Counted from the stretch's first letter, positions 18,786-27,550 are shown. The stretch: DNA of 64,000 nt from Paenibacillus sp. DMB20 (GCF_000987955.1 NZ_LAZU01000031.1:1-64000); one strand, 5' to 3'. Notes: generated by a model not told the origin, from the letters alone. Program-made: numbers and translations.

Positions 18786-18811
18786 TTAACCGGAATTCAA
18801 ACCTTTGAAAC
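18786..18811 (-). promoter_or_regulatory. Candidate sigma-B promoter before the YflT gene
   Basis: Minus strand GTTTCA (18811-18806), 14-base spacer, GGTTAA (18791-18786). The -10 lies in the perfect palindrome GGTTAATTAACC (18780-18791). Same hexamers and spacing as the site at 20028-20053. Confidence 0.5.
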
Positions 18812-18828
18812 ACCTTTTTCAAGATTTT

Positions 18829-19350
18829 TTATTCTTCGAAAAACAAATCCACGCCGGATATATCGCCCGTGGTCCGGTCCTTAAACACTTTAATGGCCTG
18901 GTGGTTCCGCAAGTAAACATCCCCGTCCTCACCTTCATGATAAGGCTCCCCCAGGGCTGAAGACAGTTCCCCGGTTGTCAGCAAGACGGATTGACCGTTC
19001 ACCCGTATCGATTTTGCCGAAGGCTCGACATGAACATACTCCGTTAACCCGTCACAGAGGCCGACCGTCATATCTGCATAGTGATATTCCGTCGTTCCCA
19101 ACAATGGTTCATGGGTAACCTTCAGCGGTTCGCCTTTCTTACGGAGCACATCCTCCGTCCGGTCCGTAAGAGCGATGCCGTTCAGCGTCTCAAAGTCTTC
19201 GAAAACATTCCCCTGTCCAGCAGGCGAATGCACGGACCATGAGGCATGAACTGCAGGTGCGGTCATACCGGCGGCAGATGCAGGCTCCAGTCCTGCTCCG
19301 CCGCTATAGGGCGAAAGCATACCCATCAACAGCAGCACGACATTCCACAT
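18829..19350 (-). CDS. Secreted or membrane-anchored protein of unknown function
   Basis: A 173-residue protein beginning with a hydrophobic signal-like segment (MWNVVLLLMGMLSPYSGGAG) and an AlaSerAla-Ala site near residue 26. The mature part contains DRTEDVLRKKGEPLKVTHEP, then TTEYHYADMTVGL, a layout reminiscent of lipoprotein-like proteins that compare a 'recurrence' element twice. I do not recognise the family. AAGGGGTG stands before the ATG at 19350; the longer frame to 19470 overlaps the DUF948 gene and lacks a ribosome site. No cysteine lipobox is seen. Confidence 0.55.
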   Translation of the reverse strand: MWNVVLLLMGMLSPYSGGAGLEPASAAGMTAPAVHASWSVHSPAGQGNVFEDFETLNGIALTDRTEDVLRKKGEPLKVTHEPLLGTTEYHYADMTVGLCDGLTEYVHVEPSAKSIRVNGQSVLLTTGELSSALGEPYHEGEDGDVYLRNHQAIKVFKDRTTGDISGVDLFFEE

Positions 19351-19400
19351 GTTTTTCACCCCTTCTATTTCCTTACCGACAAATCCGGAAGCCATTCCCT

Positions 19401-19919
19401 TTAGTAGCGGGCTTTCTGACGACGAAACTTGCTCCAGAGGCCTACCGCCATATCCACATAACTTAGCCATTTTCCCGGATTGGACGCCTTGGACTCGTTA
19501 TATACCGAATCATAGGATTGGAACGTCCTTTCCTGTGGAGTCATCGGTTGAGCGGCCTGTTGAATGGGCTGCGGTTTCTTTCTCTCCATCCTCGACTGCT
19601 TAAATTTGCTGACAACGCCCGAAGAAACCTCTTTTACCGCATACGTCACTTCGCTTAATGCCTCTCCCAGATTTCTCACGGTATCCATGACCGGATCGAT
19701 CTGTTTCATCTTGTGCTGAACGTCCACGGTAATGTCATTGGTATGGCGGATCGTTTGTTTCACCTCGTAACTCAGCTCATCGATGGTCTCCTGAACATCC
19801 TGCAGGGTCTGTGTAACCTTATCCAAAGAAACGGTCGCCGCTTTCAGGGTTTTGATCAAAAAAAAGGCAAGAACCGCAAAAGCAACGGCGATAATCGCTA
19901 CACTGATCTGTGTTAGCAT
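19401..19919 (-). CDS. DUF948 family membrane protein (YtxG-like)
   Basis: One N-terminal membrane helix (ISVAIIAVAFAVLAFFLI) is followed by about 100 residues of heptad-like helix (VSLDKVTQTLQDVQETIDEL and on), then a Pro/Gln-rich linker and a short C-terminal helix ending in KFRRQKARY. This is the DUF948 pattern, linked to general stress in Bacillus (YtxG). I prefer ATG 19919 (GTGAGGT upstream), which begins right before the helix. An alternative ATG at 19961 has GAGAGGG, but that sequence doubles as the -10 of a sigma-B-like promoter. Length 172 residues from 19919. Confidence 0.75.
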   Translation of the reverse strand: MLTQISVAIIAVAFAVLAFFLIKTLKAATVSLDKVTQTLQDVQETIDELSYEVKQTIRHTNDITVDVQHKMKQIDPVMDTVRNLGEALSEVTYAVKEVSSGVVSKFKQSRMERKKPQPIQQAAQPMTPQERTFQSYDSVYNESKASNPGKWLSYVDMAVGLWSKFRRQKARY

Positions 19920-19963
19920 GGGCACGACCTCACTTTCCAGTTGGTTTGTCTCGATAGTCATTG

Positions 19964-19989
19964 TTACCCTCTCCCTTCCGGCACGAAAC
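19964..19989 (-). promoter_or_regulatory. Candidate sigma-B promoter before the DUF948 gene
   Basis: Minus strand GTTTCG (19989-19984), 14-base spacer, GGGTAA (19969-19964). If used, transcription would start near 19955, so translation would have to begin at 19919. Confidence 0.45.
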
Positions 19990-20027
19990 AAAGCGATATG
20001 ACCGTTTCCTTCCAGTACGGAAGCCTT

Positions 20028-20053
20028 GTTTCAAGCAAAAAGGTCCAGGTTAA
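20028..20053 (+). promoter_or_regulatory. Candidate sigma-B promoter before the DUF1328 gene
   Basis: GTTTCA (20028-20033), 14-base spacer, GGTTAA (20048-20053), about 84 bases before the start. Identical hexamers and spacing to the YflT promoter on the other strand. Confidence 0.5.
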
Positions 20054-20136
20054 AGAGAACTACAAGGGGCCGGAAATAACGGGCTTGCCCGTAGAGCCGC
20101 GGGAATGACAACTTTATGGAAAGCAGGGTGATGATG

Positions 20137-20301
20137 ATGTTGAGATGGTCGGTCATTTTGCTGGTTATCGCGCTGATCGCCGGGATATTCGGATTCTTCG
20201 GAATTGTGGAGGCTGCCGCAAGCATCGCGAAGGTTCTCTTCTTTATCTTCCTCGTTTTGTTCGTGATTTCGCTCTTTACGGGTCGAAGAAGATCATTGTA
20301 A
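20137..20301 (+). CDS. DUF1328 family small membrane protein
   Basis: A 54-residue protein with two hydrophobic helices: [19 protein letters not shown] and a second in [18 protein letters not shown]. This matches DUF1328 (YtjA-type) proteins, which are small inner-membrane proteins of unknown role often seen with stress genes. Several in-frame ATG codons occur; 20137 fits the family start MLxW and follows AGGGTG. It diverges from the DUF948 gene. Confidence 0.8.
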   Translation: MLRWSVILLVIALIAGIFGFFGIVEAAASIAKVLFFIFLVLFVISLFTGRRRSL

Positions 20302-20337
20302 TGGCCGCACGCAACCATAACCCGAACACATAGACGC

Positions 20338-20371
20338 AAAAAAGCCATCCGCTTCGGCGGATGGCTTTTTG
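20338..20371. terminator. Terminator after the DUF1328 gene
   Basis: AAAAAAGCCATCCG / CGGATGGCTTTTT hairpin around CTTCGG, a bidirectional intrinsic terminator shared with the convergent gene at 20450. Confidence 0.85.
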
Positions 20372-20449
20372 GTTACCGGTCTAAACGGCTCCATTGCCCA
20401 TTTTTCTGAATAGAAGAACAGCGTAAAGCCGCTCATTGACCTTTTCTTT

Positions 20450-21025
20450 TCACCACAATGACGGAAGAGACAGCCAGTCGATCTTGAAGGTCAGCCTCAT
20501 GCCTTCCCCCAAAAAGTCCACTTTCCTCACCGTTATCATATCCGGGAGGTAATCCTTCATGGAGATTTCAATCGGCTCCAGCTTAAAGATGGAGAGCGGA
20601 ACGCCAACTCCCCGAATGTGAGTGGAGGTATGTTCCAGATTCAGCAAGCTTCCACTGGCGGTCAACCGGAATTCGAGCTCCGCGCCAAAAGGAATGACCC
20701 CCCATTTTCCATTGACATCAGCGGTCATCCTGTCCCCGTTCATACGGAAGTCCGCGCCGGTTATATCCACGCCCAGGTCGTGGGTGCTCATGTATTTGAT
20801 GAGATTTTTTTTGCTCATTTGCGCGACTTCCTCTTGAGTCAGTGTCATCCGAGGCTCCCGCGTTTCGATCATTTTAAGTATTTTCTCTTTAACATCGATG
20901 GAATGATACCTTAAATCGAGGTCCTTCGTCGGCAGAATAAACCAAATCCCCGCTCCGGCAACCAGTAAAATAAAAATAAGCAGGCCGAGCAGTATCCGTC
21001 CGCCTTTTCTCTTGGGGCGACTCAT
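20450..21025 (-). CDS. YpmS-like membrane-anchored protein (DUF2140)
   Basis: A 191-residue protein: basic N-terminus, one membrane helix (ILLGLLIFILLVAGAGIWF), then an extracytoplasmic beta-rich domain (VDITGADFRMNGDRMTADV, LEFRLTASGSLLNLEHTSTH). This layout and the phrases VPLSIFKL and GEGMRLTFKI match the DUF2140/YpmS group of Firmicutes, of unknown function. The start is ATG at 21025, preceded by AAAGGAGGGAAT. It is a lone gene downstream of nhaC. Confidence 0.65.
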   Translation of the reverse strand: MSRPKRKGGRILLGLLIFILLVAGAGIWFILPTKDLDLRYHSIDVKEKILKMIETREPRMTLTQEEVAQMSKKNLIKYMSTHDLGVDITGADFRMNGDRMTADVNGKWGVIPFGAELEFRLTASGSLLNLEHTSTHIRGVGVPLSIFKLEPIEISMKDYLPDMITVRKVDFLGEGMRLTFKIDWLSLPSLW

Positions 21026-21094
21026 TGGGCATTCCCTCCTTTAAAACATATATTCTCAAGCAAATCGCAACGCCCGTCCATCCGGGTGCCCTTT

Positions 21095-22534
21095 CTACCT
21101 TGGGATATCCCGACCGTTACTATCCTTGGACGGGACGGATTTAAGGCCTAGCGTGCTACGTTTCAGTCCGGGCAGCAGCGCAAAGGCGAAGGTCACGAGC
21201 GGCGAAAGCCAGAGGAAAAACGCATAGGGCGCATATTCGAGTACCGGCAGGCCGATGGCCCCCGTCATCATCGCGCCGCTGACTCCCCACGGAATTAGCG
21301 GATTAACCAGCGTTCCGCAGTCCTCAAGCGTCCGTGACAGCGTCAATCGCGGGATGCTTCGCTTGTCATACTCGTCGGCAAACAGCTGTCCCGGAAGCAA
21401 TATGGACATGTACTGTTCGCCGGTAATGGCATTCACGCCGATCGAGCTCAAGCCGCTGGCGACCACAAGAGACTCTTTGCTTCGGATCGGGGCGACAAGA
21501 CGCTCGAACAGCGCCGGAATGACTCCGCCATACTGAAGAAGTCCTCCCATGCCGAAAGCGATAGCGATAAGCGCAATCGTTCCGGCCATCGACTGCAGAC
21601 CGCCGCGATTCATGATGCGGGCCGTATCCTCTAGGGCAAAACTGCCCGAGAAGCCGTACTGCATAACGCCGATCCATTGGCGGATATCGGACGCATGCTG
21701 AAACAACGCCGCTATGGCCAGTCCCGAACCGATGCCGAGCAGCATCGACAGGGCGACAGGAACCCGCTTGAACGCGGCAATGAGCACGACCGCCAGCGGG
21801 AGCAGCGCCCACGGCGTAACATGGAAGCTCTGCCCGATATCGCGCTGAAGTGCTTCCAGCGCCTCCATGTCAGGCACGGAAGAAGAGCCGATCAGGGTGA
21901 AAGCGGCGCAGGTAAGAAGAAATGCCGGCACCGTCGTCTTCGTCATGTTTCGGATATGGTCCGGAATCGTCACCCGGGTAACGGCGGAGGCGAAGTTGGT
22001 CGTATCGGATAACGGGGACATTTTGTCCCCGAAACAGGCACCCGACACGACCGCCCCTGCCGCGATCGCGGGAGACACACCCATGGAAGCTGCCATGCCG
22101 ACGAGCGCTACCCCGAACGTGCCGACCGTCGTAATAGAGCTGCCGACAAACATCGAGACGATGACCGTAAGCAGTAGCGCGCTCAAGGTAAACCATTGCG
22201 GCTGGAACAGGGACGTGCCGTAGTAGAGCAGGGTTGCTACCGTTCCGCTCATCATCCAGACCGCGATGAGAATGCCGATTAGCGTCAGCAGGAGGGCGGG
22301 CTGCACCGAAGCCTGCAATCCGCGTACGAAAGCGTGCTCCACCTCATCCCAGGACAAGCCGAACAACAGCAGGAAACCGGCAGCCGCAACGGAAGCGGCG
22401 ATCAGTGGGATATGCGGCTCTGCGTGCCATCCCAGAATCGGGATAATGAGAATAAGCAAAATGGCAAAGAAAATCGTAACGCTCTGACCGAACCCGAGCC
22501 TCTTATGGCCGTCGGCGCTGGTGGATAAACTCAT
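21095..22534 (-). CDS. nhaC: Na+/H+ antiporter NhaC family
   Basis: A 479-residue polytopic protein with about 11-12 helices. Family motifs include SSITTVGTFGVALVGMA, the duplicated-core segment GAVVSGACFGDKMSPLSDTTNFAS, and in the second half SSIGVNAITGEQYMSILLPG and DCGTLVNPLIPWGVSGA. NhaC exchanges Na+ for protons at the cytoplasmic membrane and helps with salt and alkaline pH. The ATG at 22534 follows AAGGAG at nine bases; the longer frame to 22612 has no ribosome site. Substrate could also be another organic pair such as malate/lactate, since some family members differ. Confidence 0.9.
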   Translation of the reverse strand: MSLSTSADGHKRLGFGQSVTIFFAILLILIIPILGWHAEPHIPLIAASVAAAGFLLLFGLSWDEVEHAFVRGLQASVQPALLLTLIGILIAVWMMSGTVATLLYYGTSLFQPQWFTLSALLLTVIVSMFVGSSITTVGTFGVALVGMAASMGVSPAIAAGAVVSGACFGDKMSPLSDTTNFASAVTRVTIPDHIRNMTKTTVPAFLLTCAAFTLIGSSSVPDMEALEALQRDIGQSFHVTPWALLPLAVVLIAAFKRVPVALSMLLGIGSGLAIAALFQHASDIRQWIGVMQYGFSGSFALEDTARIMNRGGLQSMAGTIALIAIAFGMGGLLQYGGVIPALFERLVAPIRSKESLVVASGLSSIGVNAITGEQYMSILLPGQLFADEYDKRSIPRLTLSRTLEDCGTLVNPLIPWGVSGAMMTGAIGLPVLEYAPYAFFLWLSPLVTFAFALLPGLKRSTLGLKSVPSKDSNGRDIPR

Positions 22535-22804
22535 AGTTGACAACTCCTTGAATATAAAAAGAAACCGTAAACGCTCGTCCCAAAGTATATATGAAACCGA
22601 TCGCCTTGTCACGAAGGCAGGCTGCTTTTGAACTTCAACGCCGCGCCTATTCGTAGTCTCGTAGCAATAGGGCTTGCCTAACGCAAGCAGAAACGGCTAA
22701 TATAAAATTTAGAAAAAATAACCGGTAAATTGGTTCATTTTACCTTTCCGGTGGTTATATCCATATAGCTAAGTCATTTATCCACTTCAAGGAGGAGTCT
22801 ATTC

Positions 22805-23234
22805 ATGAAAAAAAACGCTCAGCGTGACAGCCGCACTCGGAATCGCATTATCATTCACTGCGGCAGCATCGGCCGACCCGGTTCAAACCGATGCTGCAAC
22901 TACTACCACCACCACAACCACCACTCCAGCGGTGGAAGCAACGACGACAACCACTACCACTCCGGCAGTGGAAACAACCTCGACCACAACGCCTATACCG
23001 GTAATTGACGGGCCAATCATAAAAGCGGACGAGGTGGTTCTCAACCCGACGAGATTGATTGAGCTTGCGAAAAGCACCTACTTCTACGACATGCCGAACG
23101 GAAAACCTCTGGGTACCCTTGGTTCGCAAAAGGTGGATACAACAGGCAATGAGGCCCCGGGGGTTATTGGCGGTCAATGGATCGAAGTTTATACATGGCT
23201 TGGAAAGGCATGGATTTACCTCGAAACCGAGTAG
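22805..23234 (+). CDS. Secreted Thr-rich protein with C-terminal SH3-like domain (one frameshift)
   Basis: Corrected length 142 residues. A signal peptide (MKKTLSVTAALGIALSFTAAASA, cut after AlaSerAla) leads into a low-complexity linker of Thr runs split by PAVEATTT and PAVETTST. The C-terminal ~70 residues (STYFYDMPNGKPLGTLGSQ, IGGQWIEVYTWLGKAWIYLE) look like a bacterial SH3-type fold, often a cell-wall binder. The frame is broken at eight A (22808-22815) just after ATG; seven restores the signal peptide. AAGGAGGAG precedes the ATG. The Thr linker resembles wall-spanning linkers of surface proteins. Function unknown. Confidence 0.7.
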
Positions 23235-23284
23235 AATGGAATTATCGTCCTATCCATGGACAATTTCGCTTTCAATTACGCAGC

Positions 23285-23317
23285 AAAAAAGGACCGCAGT
23301 TATGCGATCCTTTTTTT
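23285..23317 (+). terminator. Terminator after the SH3-like protein gene
   Basis: AAAAAAGGACCGCA / TGCGATCCTTTTTTT hairpin, with one mismatch in the stem. Confidence 0.8.
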
Positions 23318-23332
23318 GTGCATGTATTGACG

Positions 23333-24205
23333 TCAAGGCTCTTCCTTGGGCTCGACATGGACATGGACATTCATGATATTGTGCTTTTTCACCATCCGCT
23401 CCTCGATCGAATCGCTGATCCGGTGCCCTTCGATGATACTCAGCCTCGGATCGACCTCAATCACGACATCCACGAGCACATGATTGCCATGAATGCGAGC
23501 TTTCATGTCCTTGATCCCTTCCACGCCCGGCGTACGGGCGATCGTGCTGCGGAAATCGAGTAGGCGTTCCTCATCAAAGCCATCCGTCAGGCTGTGCGTG
23601 CTCTCCCTGAATATTTCCCAGGCTGTTCTGCATATAAGCAGGCCGACCGCAAGCGCTGCGACCGTATCCATCCAGGGCAGCCCAAACTGTGAACCAACGA
23701 TGCCTACGACTGCCCCGACGCTGACGAACGCATCCGACAAATTGTCCTTCGCTGCGGCCATGAGCGCCTGATTGTTGATTCGACGGGCTAATCCCGAGTT
23801 ATATTTATAAACGCCAAGCATCGCCAAGGCACATACGCCTGCCACACCGGCCGACCATAAATCAGGCGTTTCCTTGCTTCCTTCAAAAAATGAACCGACC
23901 GCCTCCACCAGCACCTGAATGCCGACAACCGCCATAATGAATGAGGCGATAAGAGCCGCTACCGTTTCAGCCCGGAAATGCCCGTATGCATGATCCGAAT
24001 CCGGCGGTTTCCGGGATATTTTAAGCCCGATCAAAACGGCAACCGAAGCCACGATATCGGTCAGGTTGTTGAAACCGTCGGCAAGCAGCGCGCTGGAAGC
24101 GAATATGTAGCCGCTGACTAATTTGAACGCAGACAGAACCAGATAAGCCGCAATGCTGATCCAGGCCCCGCGTTCTCCCTTTTTAATATCATCGTATACG
24201 TTCAC
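23333..24205 (-). CDS. Cation diffusion facilitator (CDF) family metal exporter
   Basis: A 290-residue protein with six membrane helices and a C-terminal cytosolic ferredoxin-like domain. Metal-binding motifs are ADGFNNLTD in helix 2 and DNLSDAFVS in helix 5, followed by a His-rich C-terminal end (HNIMNVHVHVEP). The D-x3-D / D-x3-D pattern without the zinc-selective His suggests Mn2+ or Fe2+ rather than Zn2+, but this is inference. The start GTG at 24205 follows AAAGGAGAG; the open frame reaches 24256. An array of 19-base repeats lies 80-155 bases upstream. Confidence 0.88.
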   Translation of the reverse strand: MNVYDDIKKGERGAWISIAAYLVLSAFKLVSGYIFASSALLADGFNNLTDIVASVAVLIGLKISRKPPDSDHAYGHFRAETVAALIASFIMAVVGIQVLVEAVGSFFEGSKETPDLWSAGVAGVCALAMLGVYKYNSGLARRINNQALMAAAKDNLSDAFVSVGAVVGIVGSQFGLPWMDTVAALAVGLLICRTAWEIFRESTHSLTDGFDEERLLDFRSTIARTPGVEGIKDMKARIHGNHVLVDVVIEVDPRLSIIEGHRISDSIEERMVKKHNIMNVHVHVEPKEEP

Positions 24206-24284
24206 CGAGTACGTCTCTCCTTTGCTGCTGTGCCTCTCTTTCAAGGCCCCATCCAAACTTCTTTTCCTATCCTAGCAAAGGCAT

Positions 24285-24360
24285 ACCTTGTGGGTCTAGA
24301 GAAACCTTGTGGGTCTAGAGAAACCTTGTGGGTCCTGCGAAATGTTGTGAGTTTGGCGAA
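24285..24360. repeat. Four-copy 19-base tandem repeat upstream of the CDF gene
   Basis: Units: 24285-24303 and 24304-24322 are identical (ACCTTGTGGGTCTAGAGAA), 24323-24341 differs at four positions (ACCTTGTGGGTCCTGCGAA), and 24342-24360 is more decayed (ATGTTGTGAGTTTGGCGAA). The array lies in the space between divergent genes. It is too short and lacks spacers for a CRISPR. Confidence 0.85.
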
Positions 24361-24478
24361 AATAAGTTGCTCCGGGTCAAGATGTGGGGCCGGATCGAAT
24401 ATATTTATTGTTACCCTTGCCGCGTGATTTAAAAACGAATAAAATGAGGACAACTGATACTCCGAGGGGGAAGCCGTC

Positions 24479-24664
24479 ATGTCGGAAAATAATGAGCCGC
24501 GCAAGGTCAATCTGGCCGATGCCATTCGTCAAAAGCTCGAGCAGAAAAAACAGCAAAACGCATCCGGAAAACCGGGCGCTTTTCAGCCGGGCACCACGCA
24601 AAAAATGAAAAGCCAAAACACCAAAAAGCCGAATAACCAGCGCCGCCGTACCGGTGGTTCATAG
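24479..24664 (+). CDS. Small basic, probably disordered protein of unknown function
   Basis: A 61-residue protein rich in Lys, Gln and Asn, ending in KKPNNQRRRTGGS; the N-terminal VNLADAIRQKLEQKKQQN is helical. No cysteine or membrane segment. GAGGGGG stands before the ATG, and a strong terminator follows the stop, so the unit is a well-formed single gene. I do not recognise the family with certainty; nucleic-acid binding is possible from composition only. Confidence 0.6.
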   Translation: MSENNEPRKVNLADAIRQKLEQKKQQNASGKPGAFQPGTTQKMKSQNTKKPNNQRRRTGGS

Positions 24665-24686
24665 TACTTCATCACTAAAAATCCGC

Positions 24687-24727
24687 AACGGGGCGATCAA
24701 GAGTTTATCCTTGATCGCCCCGTTTTG
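24687..24727 (+). terminator. Terminator of the small basic protein gene
   Basis: AACGGGGCGATCAAG / CTTGATCGCCCCGTT stem of 15 base pairs followed by TTTTG. Confidence 0.9.
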
Positions 24728-24790
24728 GGTTTTAAAGCTTTTATAAATTTATCGTTTCATCATACTTTATCCATAGGTTCTCCAGCTCTG

Positions 24791-25555
24791 TCAGTTTTCC
24801 GCGCGGGACAGCCGCATCTGCTTGTGATAAACGGCTTTGGAAATCGTTACGCTGATCTCATACAGCAGAAACAGCGGCACAATGACGATCAGATCCGACA
24901 TGATGTCCGGCGGCGTTACGGTGACGGCAATAATGCAGAGCAGGAAATAAGCCATCTTGCGGGCTTTCGCCAGCCGGTTCGGATTGACGATCCCAAGCTT
25001 GGTAAGAAATACGATGATCGCCGGCATCTCGAATAAAAATCCGAACGGTACGGTCATGTGAATCATGAACGTGAAATACTTTTGGGCCGTATACATGGTA
25101 AGGAATTCGCCTTCGGCCATTTGCTCCATGAACTGCAGAACCATGGGAAACAGCACGAAATAACCGAAGCATATGCCGATGACGAACAGCAGACTGATTA
25201 CAGGAATGAGCAGCAGCGCGGAGCGGTGTACTCCGCCCGGCAAAGCCGGCTGCACGAACTTCCATGCCTGATAGGCAGCCACGGGAAGCGTTACGGTTAC
25301 CGCCACGACCCCTGCCAGAATCATGTACACCCACACGACTTCGGAAGGGCCGAGCAGGACAAGCTTTTTGTCCATATCTCGGACAACCCAATGATAAATA
25401 TCCTCGACATAGATCAATGCAGCCGTCATCGCCACGACGAACGCAATGAGCGTGCGGATGAGGCGCCTCCGCATTTCTTCCAGATGCTCAATCGCGCTCT
25501 GATCGTTCGGATCAGCCGTGCTGCTTATTTGCCGAAACAGCAGTTTGCGGAACAT
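24791..25555 (-). CDS. tatC: Sec-independent protein translocase TatC
   Basis: About 254 residues with six membrane helices. Family motifs: [18 protein letters not shown] near the N-terminus, the Pro-rich loop [35 protein letters not shown], and [15 protein letters not shown] [15 protein letters not shown]. TatC recognises twin-arginine signal peptides. The open frame starts at a GTG (25582), but the likely start is ATG 25555, in either case overlapping tatA. It forms an operon phoX-tatA-tatC, a dedicated export pair as in the PhoD-TatAd-TatCd locus of Bacillus subtilis. Confidence 0.9.
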   Translation of the reverse strand: MFRKLLFRQISSTADPNDQSAIEHLEEMRRRLIRTLIAFVVAMTAALIYVEDIYHWVVRDMDKKLVLLGPSEVVWVYMILAGVVAVTVTLPVAAYQAWKFVQPALPGGVHRSALLLIPVISLLFVIGICFGYFVLFPMVLQFMEQMAEGEFLTMYTAQKYFTFMIHMTVPFGFLFEMPAIIVFLTKLGIVNPNRLAKARKMAYFLLCIIAVTVTPPDIMSDLIVIVPLFLLYEISVTISKAVYHKQMRLSRAEN

Positions 25556-25733
25556 CTTCCTTGTTTTCTTTCTCGTCGTCACCGTTCACCAAGCCCCGCG
25601 TTGCGCCTTTAAATTCGCTTAACGTCCGACCGAAAGCCCGTCCAAGCTCCGGAAGTTTGGACGGCCCGAAAATAATCAATGCGATAATCAGGATGAGGAT
25701 TAATCCTCCGATTCCGATGTTGCCAAATGGCAT
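25512..25733 (-). CDS. tatA: Sec-independent translocase pore subunit TatA
   Basis: A 73-residue protein: short N-terminus, hydrophobic helix ([19 protein letters not shown]), [20 protein letters not shown] hinge and amphipathic helix, then an acidic tail. This is canonical TatA of the minimal Gram-positive type that also replaces TatB. The ATG at 25733 is eight bases after AAAGGAG. The gene overlaps tatC by about 44 bases and follows phoX by 53 bases. Confidence 0.92.
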   Translation of the reverse strand: MPFGNIGIGGLILILIIALIIFGPSKLPELGRAFGRTLSEFKGATRGLVNGDDEKENKEDVPQTAVSANKQHG

Positions 25734-25786
25734 GACCATCGCTCCTTTCCATTTGAGTGTGTTGACCCTATTGACGCTGCTTTGGT

Positions 25787-27424
25787 TTAGTCCAGCTTGA
25801 ATCCGCTAATGGCCACGACGGCGCAGCGTGCCATCTTCTCCCCTTTGCGGTGAGGCCAAGTGCTGGTCGGCCGGCTCAAATCTTCGGTATTCTCGCCGGG
25901 ATGCTGGACCGACAGGAAGAGGGTCTGCTCGTCCGGGGTGAAGAACGGGCCGGTAAGCTCGCTTTCCACCGGACCGGAGGCAAACTGCAGGGCTACTCCC
26001 TTCTCAGGCCCGCTCGTCGGGATGACAAACAGTCCGTTATTCATGAACGATTTGTGGACGCCTTTGTTCTGGCTGCTGCTTGAGATGTCGGTTACGACCC
26101 AAAGATCGCCGTTTGAATCAAAGGCCAGGTTATCAGGCGAACTGAATCCCGACTGACGGCCGCCTGCAGCGAAAATCTCAAAATCAAACTCCATTGCCCC
26201 AAGATCGTTCCCGGCTTCAAAAATACGCGTAATATGCCCGTGAATGTTACCGTGCTTGTCGTTATTGGTATGGCAGACAAATACCGTGTTGTCAAAAGGC
26301 GAAATTTCGATATCCTCCGGACGGTCCGTCGGTGTGCCGCCAACCAGCTGAGCGGCTTCTTGGCAGTAGGTTACCACGTCTCCCTGAGACTTGAACTTCG
26401 CTTTGAGCTTGGCATCATCCGTTTCCGCCTTGGCAACCTCCTCCAACGTGACCGGCTGCCATTTTCCCGCTTTCAGGTTGGCAACGTACAGGGTCCCCTC
26501 TTCAAGCAGGGCCGAGTTGCCGCGGCCTTTCGTTTTGTCGTACTTATTCTTGCTGATGAATTTGTAGACGCATGCGTCCTTCTTGTCATCGCCCATGTAT
26601 ACAACGACGCGTCCGTCCGACGCCAGACCCATCGCCGTATTCTCATGATTGAATCTTCCGAGCGCAGTATGCTTTTTCAGGAAGGATTTATCGAACGGAT
26701 CGATCTCGACGACCCAGCCGTAATGCGTCTCCGGCAAGCCTGATGCGGCGGCGGTATCTTCAAAGTTCTCTTCGCAGGAGAGAACCGTATCCCATAAGGT
26801 AACGCCTCCGGAACAGTTCGCAAACGTGCCCGTGGCCGTGGTTGCTCCTTTCAGGGCAGGGATGCCTTTGGCCGGTCCCGTGATATCGAATTTCGTAAAG
26901 CCGTTAATGCGGCGGGCGTAAGATGACCGTGTATCCATTTTCCAAACGCCGTTTTCGTCGCGATAAACTTCGATGACGGACATGCCTTGGTAATACAGGT
27001 TTTTTTCAATTTGCTCCGCAGTCATTTTGCCGTCCTTGACGGGACCGATCGAAAATATCGTGGAATATTCGTGATTGTTAACGAGAAGCCCCCGGACATT
27101 CGAGCCTTTAAGCGGGAAAAATGCATTGTAATCGGAGCCGGAGCCGAATTTCTCGCCAGCGGAGTTGATCACGTCGTCAAATGCCGCTATGACATCGTAT
27201 TTAAAATTTTTAGGCAGAATGAGTTGGTCTGCGCTGGAAGGTTCAATCGGGTCAAAATGGCCGCTGACACGGTTCGTTTTGAACCCGAATAAATGATTTG
27301 CCGTTCCGGACATCGCCGAAGCTTTGCCGTCCAGAACGCCCAGGCCGGCGGAAGCCGCTGCCAGAGCCGTTGCTCCTGTTCCCAGATAAGAAAGAAACGT
27401 CTTGCGATCCATCGTTTTACTCAA
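25787..27424 (-). CDS. phoX: PhoX-type alkaline phosphatase (DUF839) with atypical Tat signal
   Basis: A 545-residue secreted protein of the PhoX family (Ca2+/Fe3+ phosphomonoesterase of beta-propeller fold). Motifs include [13 protein letters not shown] near residue 105, [45 protein letters not shown] segments, and [20 protein letters not shown]. The signal peptide reads [13 protein letters not shown] followed by an Ala-rich core: the Tat site is Arg-Lys instead of Arg-Arg. The start is probably TTG 27424 after AGGGGTGGG, since the ATG at 27412 is too far from it. Downstream tatA-tatC should export it folded. I found no convincing tandem PhoP boxes upstream. Confidence 0.88.
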   Translation of the reverse strand: MSKTMDRKTFLSYLGTGATALAAASAGLGVLDGKASAMSGTANHLFGFKTNRVSGHFDPIEPSSADQLILPKNFKYDVIAAFDDVINSAGEKFGSGSDYNAFFPLKGSNVRGLLVNNHEYSTIFSIGPVKDGKMTAEQIEKNLYYQGMSVIEVYRDENGVWKMDTRSSYARRINGFTKFDITGPAKGIPALKGATTATGTFANCSGGVTLWDTVLSCEENFEDTAAASGLPETHYGWVVEIDPFDKSFLKKHTALGRFNHENTAMGLASDGRVVVYMGDDKKDACVYKFISKNKYDKTKGRGNSALLEEGTLYVANLKAGKWQPVTLEEVAKAETDDAKLKAKFKSQGDVVTYCQEAAQLVGGTPTDRPEDIEISPFDNTVFVCHTNNDKHGNIHGHITRIFEAGNDLGAMEFDFEIFAAGGRQSGFSSPDNLAFDSNGDLWVVTDISSSSQNKGVHKSFMNNGLFVIPTSGPEKGVALQFASGPVESELTGPFFTPDEQTLFLSVQHPGENTEDLSRPTSTWPHRKGEKMARCAVVAISGFKLD

Positions 27425-27438
27425 ACTAACCCACCCCT

Positions 27439-27477
27439 AATTCAATATTGTCATCAAGGACAGCATAATATTGAATT
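27439..27477. promoter_or_regulatory. Long inverted repeat in the phoX leader
   Basis: Perfect 11-base arms AATTCAATATT (27439-27449) and AATATTGAATT (27467-27477) around a 17-base centre, 15-53 bases before the phoX start. It could be an operator or an mRNA stem; AT content argues against a terminator. Confidence 0.6.
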
Positions 27478-27550
27478 GTTAAGCAGGTATCATCACCACC
27501 GGGCGATTTGTAAAATTAAAGTAATAATGGATCGGAATGTTGTGGAAATT

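Noticed and set aside
22733..22758. A further sigma-B-like site (GTTCAT-N14-GGTTAT) before the SH3-like protein gene
   Set aside because: The -35 lacks the GTTTC core shared by the others, and the gene is not a typical stress protein.
24285..24360. Possible CRISPR array
   Set aside because: The 19-base units are directly adjacent without spacers, and no cas gene is in the window.
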